Shown here piece by piece: positions 37,201 to 49,200 of a stretch of 64,000 nt of DNA. Under the pieces are notes generated by a model. The model made no database searches and was not told the origin of the DNA. It worked only from the letters and a program-made list of their open reading frames with translations. Position numbers and translations under genes: made by a program. The stretch spans positions 12,524,001 through 12,588,000 of the forward strand of contig OZ059897.1 in assembly GCA_964057225.1 (NCBI GenBank), read 5' to 3'. The stretch comes from Auanema rhodensis. Its lineage: Eukaryota > Nematoda > Chromadorea > Rhabditida > Rhabditidae. The number at the start of each line of letters is the position of its first letter. Within the stretch, counting starts at the first letter, position 1.

Positions 37201-40200
37201 AGAGAAACAGGGAGAGATGTACACTACGAATACGCCATTCACAGGGTGAGATTCTGAGACCATTTCCATGTGTTTGAGCTCTTAGCCTCCTCAATCATGT
37301 TTTCCTTCTTCTCTCTCTCTGTTTATGAATTTAAAAAGAAGGTGAGGAACAGGAAAGTTAAGTCCACTCTTAGCAAGCTTTAATTCCTTGGAGGTTATTC
37401 ATCTATTTCCATTGCATGACCTTCCTCTCTAAATATATTTCTCTCTTTCTCTCACTCGCTCTCCCTCTCCCTCTCTCTCTCCCTCGCTTTCTCTCTATCT
37501 TCGTTCTTTTTGTTTTCTATTTCTTAGTAACATTTCTCTTCTCTGATTACTTCAATTCTTTTGCACATCATTATAGTTCTTCCTTCTCTCACTCATGCTG
37601 CTGCTTAGTGGCGATCACGACTATTGACACAGTCCGAGAACCATCTACATGCTTCTTTCTGTTCCTCTGTTCTCGTGCCTTCATTTAGCTTACAGTCATC
37701 TCTCTGTTTCTCTCTTTTTTCTGCAACTTTCATTGTCTATTCTTCAACTAACATTCTTTCATCATCTATTTCACTAGCTTCTCTTATATCCCTGTGCTTC
37801 TGTCATGCTTAAAATGAATTGTAAAGCCTGCTCCCCCTCTGGCTAGTATCGGAACAACTCCAACCTTCCCTAATAGCTCAATCGAACTCGATTTATTGGC
37901 ATTGGAAGTGTTCAAAAAAGCGAATGAGTGTCGAGGATGATTTAAGGGAAACAAAAGATGAGACAAAAGGTTAAAATATAAAAAACAAATGAAAAGAGTG
38001 AAAGAGATATAGTACAATGTTGAATACAGAATTAAAGCAAACCCGTCGAGATTACTTAAAATTTGTTTTTATAAAAAAAAATAAATATTAAATGATTTAT
38101 AGACATGGATCTACCTATTGCTGGTCAAACTCTGTCTGCCCTACAGCTACAGCTTGTGTTCAAGGATTATGTTGTGCTACAGGACGTAAGTTCATTTTTG
38201 TATTTAAATTAAATTAAAAACAAACAAAAAAATATTTTTCATTATATATGAATATAAGATGATTTTTAAAATCATTAAACATGCTTTTGCATGCCAAAAA
38301 ACTTCGTGACACTTGAATATCTTGACTGAGTGATTATGTAAGACGAAGTGTTTGTGTCTGTATTTGTGTGCCAAACATAGGACACAGAGATTAAAGTTTG
38401 AAGTGCTTCTTTTTCTTGATCAAAGTTTTGATTCAAGTTTTGATTTATTTATATATTATATATTTACATATATTATTTATCACAAATAGTTTATTATAAA
38501 ATAAGTTAAACAAATACTGTTTAAGTTATAATGCACGAATATAATTTATTTCATTTAACCATTTCTAATATTTTTTTATTATAACTTTTACTTTTATTAT
38601 CTAACCTTTCACTATTATTAATATTATTTTTGTTTAATTTCTCTCATTTAATCCTTGTTGTCCTCGACACTATAATTCTTGTAGCTAATAGCACGATTCA
38701 ACGATTATGTCCCTCATTTCAATGGGAATGTCTTGATGGTACTTGTCTGGATTGGAAATTACGTTGTAATGGAAGAGCTGATTGTACAGATGCTGGTGAT
38801 GAAAGATTCTGTGATGGTATGTTGATATACGCATATCTCTGTCCAATAGACGCTTGAATAATTGAAGTTTATGGCTACGATAATAAGAATTCTCTGAAAT
38901 TTTCTAGATTTTTCTGAGTTTTTTCTTAATTATCTATAAGTCATATACTGTTTATTCGTACTGTGCTCAGCTTGATCTTCGTTCACGTCTCTGTTACAAA
39001 CTGTCTCTGTTCGGTTTTTTTTGAGTTTTCCATCTGAGTTTCAGACAAAAAGCATTATATGTACACTGAACTTAACCTTGCACGCTTAACTACCGTAATA
39101 TTCCTGATCATATTTCAACCTAATTTTGATTTAAGTTTATCCCATTTTCCTGTCTATCAGTTTGCACTAGAAGAAATCAAAAATCTGAACTTTTTCACAA
39201 ACATTTTAAAATCAAAAAAAAGCATTGATAAACAGATAGAAGTGAAAGAGAACGAGAACTTTTTTTTTTCGATGGTAACCACAAAAAAAGTTTGAGAGAG
39301 AACGCTGGTATCCATTACACACATCACATACGTCTTCCGGGGTGTCAATGAGCATTGCTGTCATCAGAAGACATATTTCCGGTATCTATTTGCTTAAACT
39401 TTAGATTATTGGCGAATAAATCAAATAGTTTAAACATCATATAGGGGTATACAGTCAGATGAGACATTTCGATAGGATACTAACTAATCAAAGATATCCG
39501 ATTAGGTGTGATTGTTAGCAGAACTATCTGAGAAAAAGCTATAATATTGAATCTTAATCAAAATCTATAGAGAAAAAGAAGATATTATACTAAGCGTTAA
39601 GTAGCTATAAGACTTAATGACTATATTTGAACTGTATTTGAATAGTTTTAAGAATAAGAGAGGGATAAGTGAAAATGAATATGAGAGAAATGGATGCTTA
39701 GATGAAGTTACGAAGAAGAGGTTGAGTGAAAGAACAAACTATATATAGATTATAAGAAATTGTCAATATCGTATTATTATTTGATAATAAACGGTAGAAG
39801 TTTCAGGGACATTTCATTAATTTAATTATAAATCATATAACATTTTGATATTTTTAAAGTTTTTATCTCAATATATACCGGTTTATGGAAATTATATTAT
39901 ATTTAAAAACTTTCTGTATGCTTATTCCTTCTTTTTCAATTTATCTTGCTCTTCAGCTTTCCTCAATGATTTCAATCTTTCAGTTTCCATACAGGCATGA
40001 GAATTGAAATAGCCGAGGGTAATGATAAGTAAGAATGGCCAACTATAATTAGGAATTTTTTTTAAATTTCTTTAATTATTCCACTTACCGAAGTGTAATA
40101 GTTTCTTCGATAAGGAAACGTTGAACAAATGCTGCTCCAACTTCAGAGCCACCCAAGAAGTAAAAGTTGGAGTAAAGTCCAACAGCAAAGGGAAGAATCT

Positions 40201-43200
40201 ATATGTTGAGATTAAGTTGCACATATAATTCAACTTTCAAACCTGAAGCCATGCCAAAATGCGTCTGAAGTTGATATCACTAATATTAGCTTCTCTCCAT
40301 TTACGGAATTTATCAATAGTATATAAAGCTTTTGATGTCATTTCAATGAAAAGTGATAAGATGTTAAGAGAAATCCAAACAATGTTATGATGATGGAAAC
40401 CATGCCATATCAATACAAATCCATATGAAACGAAAACTCCTATGATTTTGCGTGGAAGCGAAAAGCTTGGAGCGCAAATAGGAATGAAAATATAATTTTT
40501 GAAGAATTGATAGAGACCACGATCAAATTCTCTCCAAATCTGAAATAGTTTAAACTTTGATCTAGTATGTGTTGAAGAGAAACTTTTGAATATAAAGTGA
40601 TGCGAACGATACAGATAGGTCCCTCAGGTGGTGTCATGTTGTCTAATTTGGCAAACAAAGCAGGAAATCCGAAAATGACGACATACTTGAGATGGAAGAA
40701 GATACCTGAAGTTAACGTTAATATTATGTTCTTCAAGAAATAAAATGAGAAATGAATTTAAATATTTATCTTACCAATAGCCATTCCTAAAGCCACAAAT
40801 TGATCCTTGGGCAGAGAGAAAGCATACTTATGATCCCGAAGAATAGCTTCAAAGTATAAGAAATGAAGCATAACTTCAGCTAAAATCCACCAGAAAGCCA
40901 GTCGAACAGCAAACCAAATACTATTCTATAAATTAATTTTATTTACGAATAAATAAAATAATTAGTATTATACCTTAATATCTCGTTCCTTTTTCATTCG
41001 ATTCTCATATTGTTGTTCAAAATCTGGATAAAGAACAATGAGAGTGAATAAGTACGGTTGATAGAAAGTATAGAACAACATTCGTAAATATTTTTTGAAA
41101 AGAGTATCATCTTCTTTACGAATAGTAGTTGAGCATGTTTCTAAGTTGAAAGAAATATATGAGAGAAAACTAAAATAAAGTAAAATAATCAATAATTATG
41201 TATATAATTATATTAACCTATAAGATACAAATGTATAGATTTGGAATGGATCATCAGATAATAAGGTTGGATGATGCATAGTCACATATAGTGTTGGTAA
41301 CGAACTTAACCATACACTCCACTTATTTCTGAAAATACATTTTCCTTCATATTGTATTCACAAAAAAAAAGAATTTTTACTTGAAATAGTTGGAAACCAA
41401 GAACATGACAGTTCCTTGAAATATACTACCAGCTACTAATAAGGGTGAAAACCATAATGCACATCCAATCATTGAGCATATAGTATAAAGTGGTACAAAT
41501 ATGTTTTCAGATAAAAACTTTGATCCAATATTAAATAATACTGTATGAGATAAGAATAATGGTAAATATTGTAAAGCAAATGGTGACCATTTATACCATT
41601 CCCAATTACTTATATCCTATAATTGAAAAGTTAGATGAATTTTCTATTTCTATTACCTTAATACGAGCACCAATAAATGGTAATGTACTTTGAATACCAT
41701 AATCTCCATATTTCCATGTAAAACCTTGACTAGCTTGATAAACTCCATAGTAAGCATAAGCTAAGGTACAGAAAGATATAGCAAAACATAATTTTATTTC
41801 TGGTAATGGTGGATATTGGAATAGAATCCGTTTTACTGGCTGAGCTGTGGTTCCCATTTTACCCAATAGAAGTCAATAAGTTGAACTTCTAAAAATTAAA
41901 ATAAATCTAATGAAAGTGAAATGAAGATAATAGAAAGTGAAAGTTATAATAATAATATAATAAATAATATAGTATATAAATGAATTTAGCTTGATATAGT
42001 TGATAGAGATAGATATATTATGTTGAAATATCGGGTCAGAGTGGCAGAGAACGAGTTCAAGGTTATTTTCGGGTAAAATCAACTGCCCTTTACCTTTTGC
42101 AACTTGTTAAAATCTTTAACTTAAACTTTATTTTGTAAATAATTAAATTAATAAAACTGAAAGAATATTTAACAAGTTTGAAGAACTAATATAAGAAAAT
42201 GCGAACTATCGAACAGGAGTATTGGAGGCGAGAGATGGCCCAATTGAACTATTCTGAAGAGGATATGGGTCAGTGAAAGAGAAATTTCTGTGGATCTATT
42301 CTCTATCTTTCTTGTCCATTCCTGTAAAATAGAAAAGATACATACATTCTATGTGGATATAGGCATTTCATTGAGAAATCCAATTTAAAATTCTTGAATT
42401 TCTAATGAAAAGAAGTAGAAAGAAATCAATAATACCGGTACTGACATAGAGATTTTTGAATAAATAAATGAAAATTCACGTCAAATGATACAAACTCACG
42501 TGAACATATTTATACATTTAATTTTAAAATTTTTGTTTATGAGGTTGCATTTTTAAAATTTAAAATTTGCTTATATATTTATGTATGAAGCTTTAAAATA
42601 ATTATATTTATATATTAATTTTATAATATTATTTAGGTAATGAAAAGAGATCAGTAATTTCTAATAATGGACATTGCTCAAATGAAGAATTCAAATGTGA
42701 TGATGGTGTATGTATTTCCCGTTCTCGTCATTGCGATCGTCATTATGATTGTTCCGATGGATCTGATGAAACCAAATGCGGTAAGGTTTCTTAAAGTTTT
42801 TTCCCTCCAAAATATTTTTCAAGTCTGTTTGAAACTATTTGAAGGCAAAGTTTCAAGAAATGTGTATTCAAGAAACAAACGTTGAACATGATGTTTAATG
42901 ATGTCAAATGTTTGAATAACATTAAAGTTTGTCGCTAATCACAAAAAGAAAAAAAAATCATAAAATTGATATGAAAGATTGTATTCTAAAGCAATGACAT
43001 TACATATCCTATATCAGATATTATGTTCAAAAAAGTTTTTCTTCTGAAATGATCAAGATTTCATATTTTTCTACAAGCAATGTAAATATGGAAAATCAAA
43101 ACATATAATTATAAAATATTTTTGTTATTTAACATTGTATTGTTAACTAATCCACGTATTAACTATATGTTCATGTCTTGTTTTGTCCAGATTACTATGT

Positions 43201-46200
43201 CAATGCTATGAAAGCTCATTCTTCTTCTAATGGCCATCAAACTCAACATCATCAAGCTCAAGAACATCCAGCTCAGGAACATCCAGCTCAACAACATCCA
43301 ACTCTTGAATCTCACCCAGGTTTAACATTTGAATTTATTTAAACAAAAATATGTTTACAATTCAAATTATATGTATATTTCTAATTTATATATAAGACTA
43401 AAGACATAGGTTTTATATATATTTCAGCAATATCACCTCGAGATCCAAACTGTAGGTTTTACCACAGTATAATCAGCATTAGTTAATATAAAATACATCA
43501 CAATTGATATGAAAATATTAACATTTAAAATGAAAAATTGTATAAATTATACAAATTATTAACATAAATAACTGTTTGTTTTTGCACATTCAATTAGAAA
43601 ACAATGTTCATTATTATAGTTTAGATAGATGTGTGTATCACGTAATATTCACAAATCATTTTTTAAAATCACTTTTTTTTTAATTTTTAATTAATATAAA
43701 TTAAAATATTTAAAGGTCAACATCATGCTAGTCATCAACAAAGTTCTCATCATCTTGAACATGCTTCACATGATCCTAATATTGAATGTACTGATCAAGA
43801 ATTCAGGTATTCAAATGAATTTTCATCTATTTTCAAAATATTTTTAATAGATGTCCATATCTTGTTCAAGTTAAATGTTTCCATTATGATAAATTATGTG
43901 ATGGAGTAGATGATTGTGGAGATGGATCTGATGAGGTTTTCTTATTATTTTAATTAAAATTATTATTTTTTTCTTTTTATTAGGTTAATTGTGAATCTGG
44001 AAGTAAAGAAGAACCTGAAGTAACTGAAGTTAAAGCTACTCTTAATGGTGATTGTAATCAAAATCAATTTAAGTAAGTCTTTTAATATATTTTATTTTTT
44101 AAATTTTATTATATATTAGATGTGGTGATGGACGTTGCATTGATTTATCATTAGCTTGTAACCGTAAATACGACTGTGATGATGGTACTGATGAAACTCA
44201 TTGTGGTAAGTATTCTAAACTATGAAAACATTTTCATTTTTTAAACTTTTTTCAAAGCTTAAGCTTAATAAGTGTTATGAAAAGAAAAAAAAAGCAATTT
44301 TTTGAAAACTTTTAACGATTTGACGACGTTTTATTTATATTGACGTATCAAGGCATCTTCTTCAAGTAGTTTTAGTTAAGTGGCTAGTATTTGAATTTAG
44401 ATTTTTCTGAATGTTCTTCATTGGTTTCTTTTTTTTTAAAGAAAGAAGAAACAAATAAATTGTAAAAGAAAAACTTAAAAATTGAAAAAAAAGAAGATGA
44501 TTAAGCATATTATATAGAATATAGAAATTGGATAACATATGTAACTTATAAAACTCATTAAATGAATACATATTGTTCTCATAAAAAATAATATTGAAAA
44601 AGAGATGTGATAGAAGAATCATGACCAGATGTTTTCCTGATATAAGCCACTTTCATGCTATTTCTCATGATGTTCGTCTGGTCTTTTCGGAACAGGAAAA
44701 GAAAAAAAGAAAAAGAATTAAATTCATACATCAAACATTATTTGATTCATTTTTATATTTAAAATTCGTTTTTTTTTCAGAGTATTTCAAATCTGCTATC
44801 TCTCATCGTGCTGATCGTAATAACAATAATGCTCGAGATGATGAACTTAAACGACGTGAAGAAGAAATCAGTCGCCGCGAGCAGGTAAAGGGCTAGAAAA
44901 ACCACATCCAATCGAAATCTCTCTCGTTCAGGAAGAAGCTCGTCGTGAGGAAGAACTCAGAAGACGTGAAGATGTTGAGCGTAGACGTGAGGAAGGAGAA
45001 AGACAACGTGAACATGCTGCTCAACAGCAACATCATGAAGAAGAAGAAAGACGTCGTATTGAGGAGCACCGACGTCAATTGGAACAAGGAACTCAGCATG
45101 TTGAGCCACTACCTAAGGTTTGGTTCTTTTCTTGTTTATGAAAATATAGGAAAATATTTGACTGTAGTGGTTACGGTATGTCAGCAGTTGAGAAGTCTCA
45201 AGCTGCCAGAACTGAAATACTTAGCACCTTAGATGGTCAAAATCCCTGAAATGGTCTTGAAGCTCAAAATAAGATCAGATTGCCCTTGGCAGCCCAACAC
45301 ATGTGTGTTGTAAGGAGAGACAGCAGCAATAGCAGCCGTTGAAGTAGGAGGAAAAGGGTGGGGGACTAAACGATGAACAGGTGGACCAAAGATGAAAACA
45401 GAAAGTGAAATTTGAACGTAATTAGTAATTCAACATGAAAATATTTGTCTAGCTTGAACAAATTCAATTCCTTAGTTTATTTTCTTCTAAGTTTGATTGA
45501 GCCAAACTTCCAAATAAGAAAATTTCTGACGAACATCTGAAGGGAATATTTGGGCTTCTTTCTAATCAAATGTCATATCGGATATATCTAATGTGAAATA
45601 CTAGAATACAAAGAAGTGAGAACATATTGCCCCAGGGAATGTGTTAAAACATAACAATTTCAATTGAATTTAAAGCTCAATGAAATGGTCAAGCGGCAAT
45701 TTCGTTTTGTTTAGCACAGCTTAACAGCTTAATGTTTCAAATAAGTGTTCGATTTAAGATGTGTCGTTAAGGCTGAGATTGTTTTTCAGTATGTTCATTG
45801 ATTTGAGTCATAAAACTTTTAGTTTTATTTCTATTGAATATCCTGACTAAGTAGCTTCTAGCTTGAATTGGTGGTCTGCACCGTCGATGAAGTTGAAAAA
45901 CCCAATTGGTGTCGTTCGAATTGATGCGTATAGCATCCTCTCGTTGGTCATTTCCCGAAGGAGAATGAATTTGAATAAGAATTTTGTTTTTTTTCTATTT
46001 TTAGACACAGTAAACCATAATCAGATATTGAATTTTAAACAGAGAATGAAAGATGTCTTCAAATTGCCCGGACAATTTATCAATGTTTCTTGGGCCATTT
46101 GTGCGTGTGTTGACAGCTTCATCTCTCACTTATTTCAACATGGCCTCTCTTGTTGTCTAAAACTTCTATCCCGTTTCTGTGTTTGCATCTTCTTTGCCTT

Positions 46201-49200
46201 TTTTTTTCGGAATTTCTTTGATTATCCGAAATATCAAGAATATGAGATTTTGACAAAAAAAACATTAGTTCCTTTGATGATGTTTCATCTTATCTTCGGA
46301 AATGTTTAAATCAAACGAATGTTGATTCATTTGAAAGAAATGTTTATTAATGTTGCTTCAAGTTCAACTTATTGATACAACCTTAAAGAAAATGGTTGAC
46401 AAGTCAAAATTTGCTACTTAGCACCTCGCCAACCTCTGTTATCTTATAGATGAAGGACTTCACCGACCGCTACTAGCACTTGCAGTCCAAGGTTTTGAAA
46501 TGTCTATCTGACAAGCGTTTCAAATATTGTGAATCATTTGTATCACATCTATCATTCAAAAGTAAAAAATTCGAAAAGCTTTTGGAACAACAATCTGTTG
46601 ACAGAGATGCTCCGTTCTGTTCAATTTCGCTTAAAAAACTACAAGATAGGTTAGAAAACTTCAGGACGGATTGTGAGTATATTACAAACTTACTCTGAAG
46701 TCCATGTGATACTCCTTGATCTGGTCTGCCTGTTGATGTGTTGTCATTTAACTGATCGCTTTAGGCGATAGTAAGATCGACAGGCGGCCATTTGATGTTG
46801 ATTGATAACAGGCTTAATTATATTTATATAGTTAGAATGTTTTTGTAAGAAAACTTAAGCTTCACATTCCTATCAATTTGTCTTAAGGGTTGCAGATAGA
46901 TAGATAGGTAGATAGATAGATGTAGCTGAAGAAGTTCATACAACCAAAATGTAATAGTGGTATAAGTATTATAAAATGTGTATAAATACAACAAATATAT
47001 ATTGAAAAACATATAAACAATTTATTAAAGCTTAATTATACTAATTATTTCTATTTCCAGCCTGCTCATCATACTGGATTATCAAATGAAGTCATTTTCA
47101 AAGAATATGATGACGAAGACGATGATGTCGTCTGCTTAGATCATGAATTCCAATGTGGAAATGGAGAATGTATTGATAAGTATGTAAACTTCTTTTCATA
47201 TCTTTGAGTATTTTCTACTCTTTAGACGACGTGTGTGTGACACTCGTCCAGATTGCTTAGACAGCACTGATGAGGATAACTGTGCCGAACGTTTACATCA
47301 GTCCCCTGAAGACGATGTTGACCACACCTTGAGACATCAACAAGAGCATCTTGATCATCAACGAATTGATCAACGTCTTCAACAACACCAACGTGAACAT
47401 TTGCAACATCAGCAACATCAGCAACACCAACAACACCAACAACAACAGCAACAGCATCATCATCACAATCTCAAGCAAGCAGAAGCCCATAGCGCAACCT
47501 TCCACAGTACGTTTTATTTCATTTGGTTTCAGAAGTATAAATGCTTATTTCTTGATTAATTGGAAAAGTTTAAATAATGTTGGTTCAATTTTTTTGAGTT
47601 TAAAAGTTCTTAGAATATCAAGAGAAGCAAAAATGTCATTTGAACTAAGAGTCAATTTGATGGATTGAGTATATAGAATGATATGGACTAATTTTCTATT
47701 TCTATGTACACGAACTGTTCTATCTATCGTTTTTTTCTCTGATTTTTCATCATTATGATCATCATCACCTGTATCAAATTTAATGATCAACGAACTGCTT
47801 GCCAGAAAACACAAGCAACAGCTCGATTTATGGAGACGCCTAACACATGGGGCGTGGCATATGATATAGCTCCACCCCTGGTGGTTGGCAGAATAATGCC
47901 TCCCCGCCCTTCGTAGCGTTTGAACACAAGAGATTGACTTCGGCTTTTTATTTCTTGTAGCCTGTCATCTAATCTAATATATATATATTTAATTATATAT
48001 TATAATGTATAAGTTTGTCATCACTTCTATTAATATAAAAAATATTTCTTTAATTAGTTAAAGAAAATTAATATGAGAGAAGATATAAATCATAGAAAAC
48101 TGTGTTATGATCTCATTAATTTTATTCTCAAAAAAGCATAACTTTCAGTATCCTTTTATTATTTTTTCTCTTTTAACTATAAAAAGAATTATTATTAAAG
48201 TATATTATAATTAATAATTCTTCTTATACTACACATATTCATTGATTCTTCATACTTCTTGTGTTCTTACTATATCATATAAGTTAAAGCTAAGAAAAGA
48301 TTTATTTGAATCTTCTTTTATTTGTTACCTTTCTTCTCTTTTTAACCTCCTGGAATTCAGTATATAGTTAAAAACAAATACTATTATCCAGGTATACAAA
48401 CACAAGTTTCTCATCTCATCACAACTTGACGTAATTGGTCTCATCAATCCGATTCAATCACCAATTGGAAAAAATGAACAAAACCGCGAACAATTCTTTT
48501 TTTCAAAATTTTTCTTTCTATTTCTCTTCCTATCTCTCTATTTTTACCTTTTTTCTCTTTCTCTCTCTTTCTCTCATTCTTAGTCTTTTTCCTTCTCTCA
48601 CCTCTCGTTTTGCTTCTTTTCTATTCAAGTTATCTCCCGTTCTCTTCAACTTATCTGTCTCTCTCTCTCTCCTATATTTCACATTTTCTATCCAAACCGC
48701 TCATGACGCAGCTGCTGTGGCTTCATTCTTCCTGCCTTTACTTCATTCAAGCTCAGCGGCTATGCCTTGCTGTGTTCCTTAAGAAAAGGAGAAAAACTGA
48801 GAAAGTGAAGATGTCTATTTTCCTCACCCCTGATCATATGTTCGAGATAAAGATGAAGTGATAAAGTATGTTCAAGCATAGAGCTGATCAGTGCTTTCTC
48901 CTGCTTGACCATCTAAAAAAAGATTTGTAAAGTATTGGTAATGAATATAATACTTTTTTCAAAACTTTTATTTGGTATAACTAGTTAAATATATGAAATA
49001 TATAGTTTATATAAAGAATAAATAATATATTTTTTATATTATTTCTAGATATATCAGTATGACTAATATGGGAATACCTAGTAGGTGTATGTATAATTCT
49101 TACAATTCCAAATGAATCACTAACTCAGTTTTGAATTTCTTTATGAATAGCCAAAGAACTAAACGAAAACTATATATCAATAATTCTTTTTCTCCCGTTG

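Larger units (their letters stand above)
35623..44205 (+). other. Perlecan upstream LDLa/Ig array
   Basis: Exons: 35623-35745 (LDLa), 35795-35910 and 35962-36144 (an Ig-like module; the exon starts with the last Cys of the preceding LDLa), 36215-36365 (LDLa), 36764-36873 with the start of 36950-37056 (LDLa, then linker), 38103-38185 (Cys-rich, no LDLa signature), 38685-38816 (LDLa), 42637-42780 (LDLa), 43191-43319 (His/Gln/Pro-rich linker), 43428-43451 (24-nt microexon), 43716-43806 with 43851-43935 (LDLa), 43984-44072 with 44120-44205 (LDLa). Typical CDG..DC.DGSDE calcium-binding signatures are present in most. The exons 35623, 38685, 42637, 43191 and 43428 begin and end in phase 1, so each could be skipped without changing the frame. 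Confidence 0.8.

Noticed and set aside
45863-46698. 148- and 72-codon plus-strand frames in the 1.9-kb perlecan intron
   Set aside because: No LDLa, Ig or other matrix signature and no phase-compatible splice sites; probably chance frames.
47293-47814. Antisense and out-of-frame open frames over the His/Gln exon
   Set aside because: They are shadows of the triplet-repeat coding exon in other frames.
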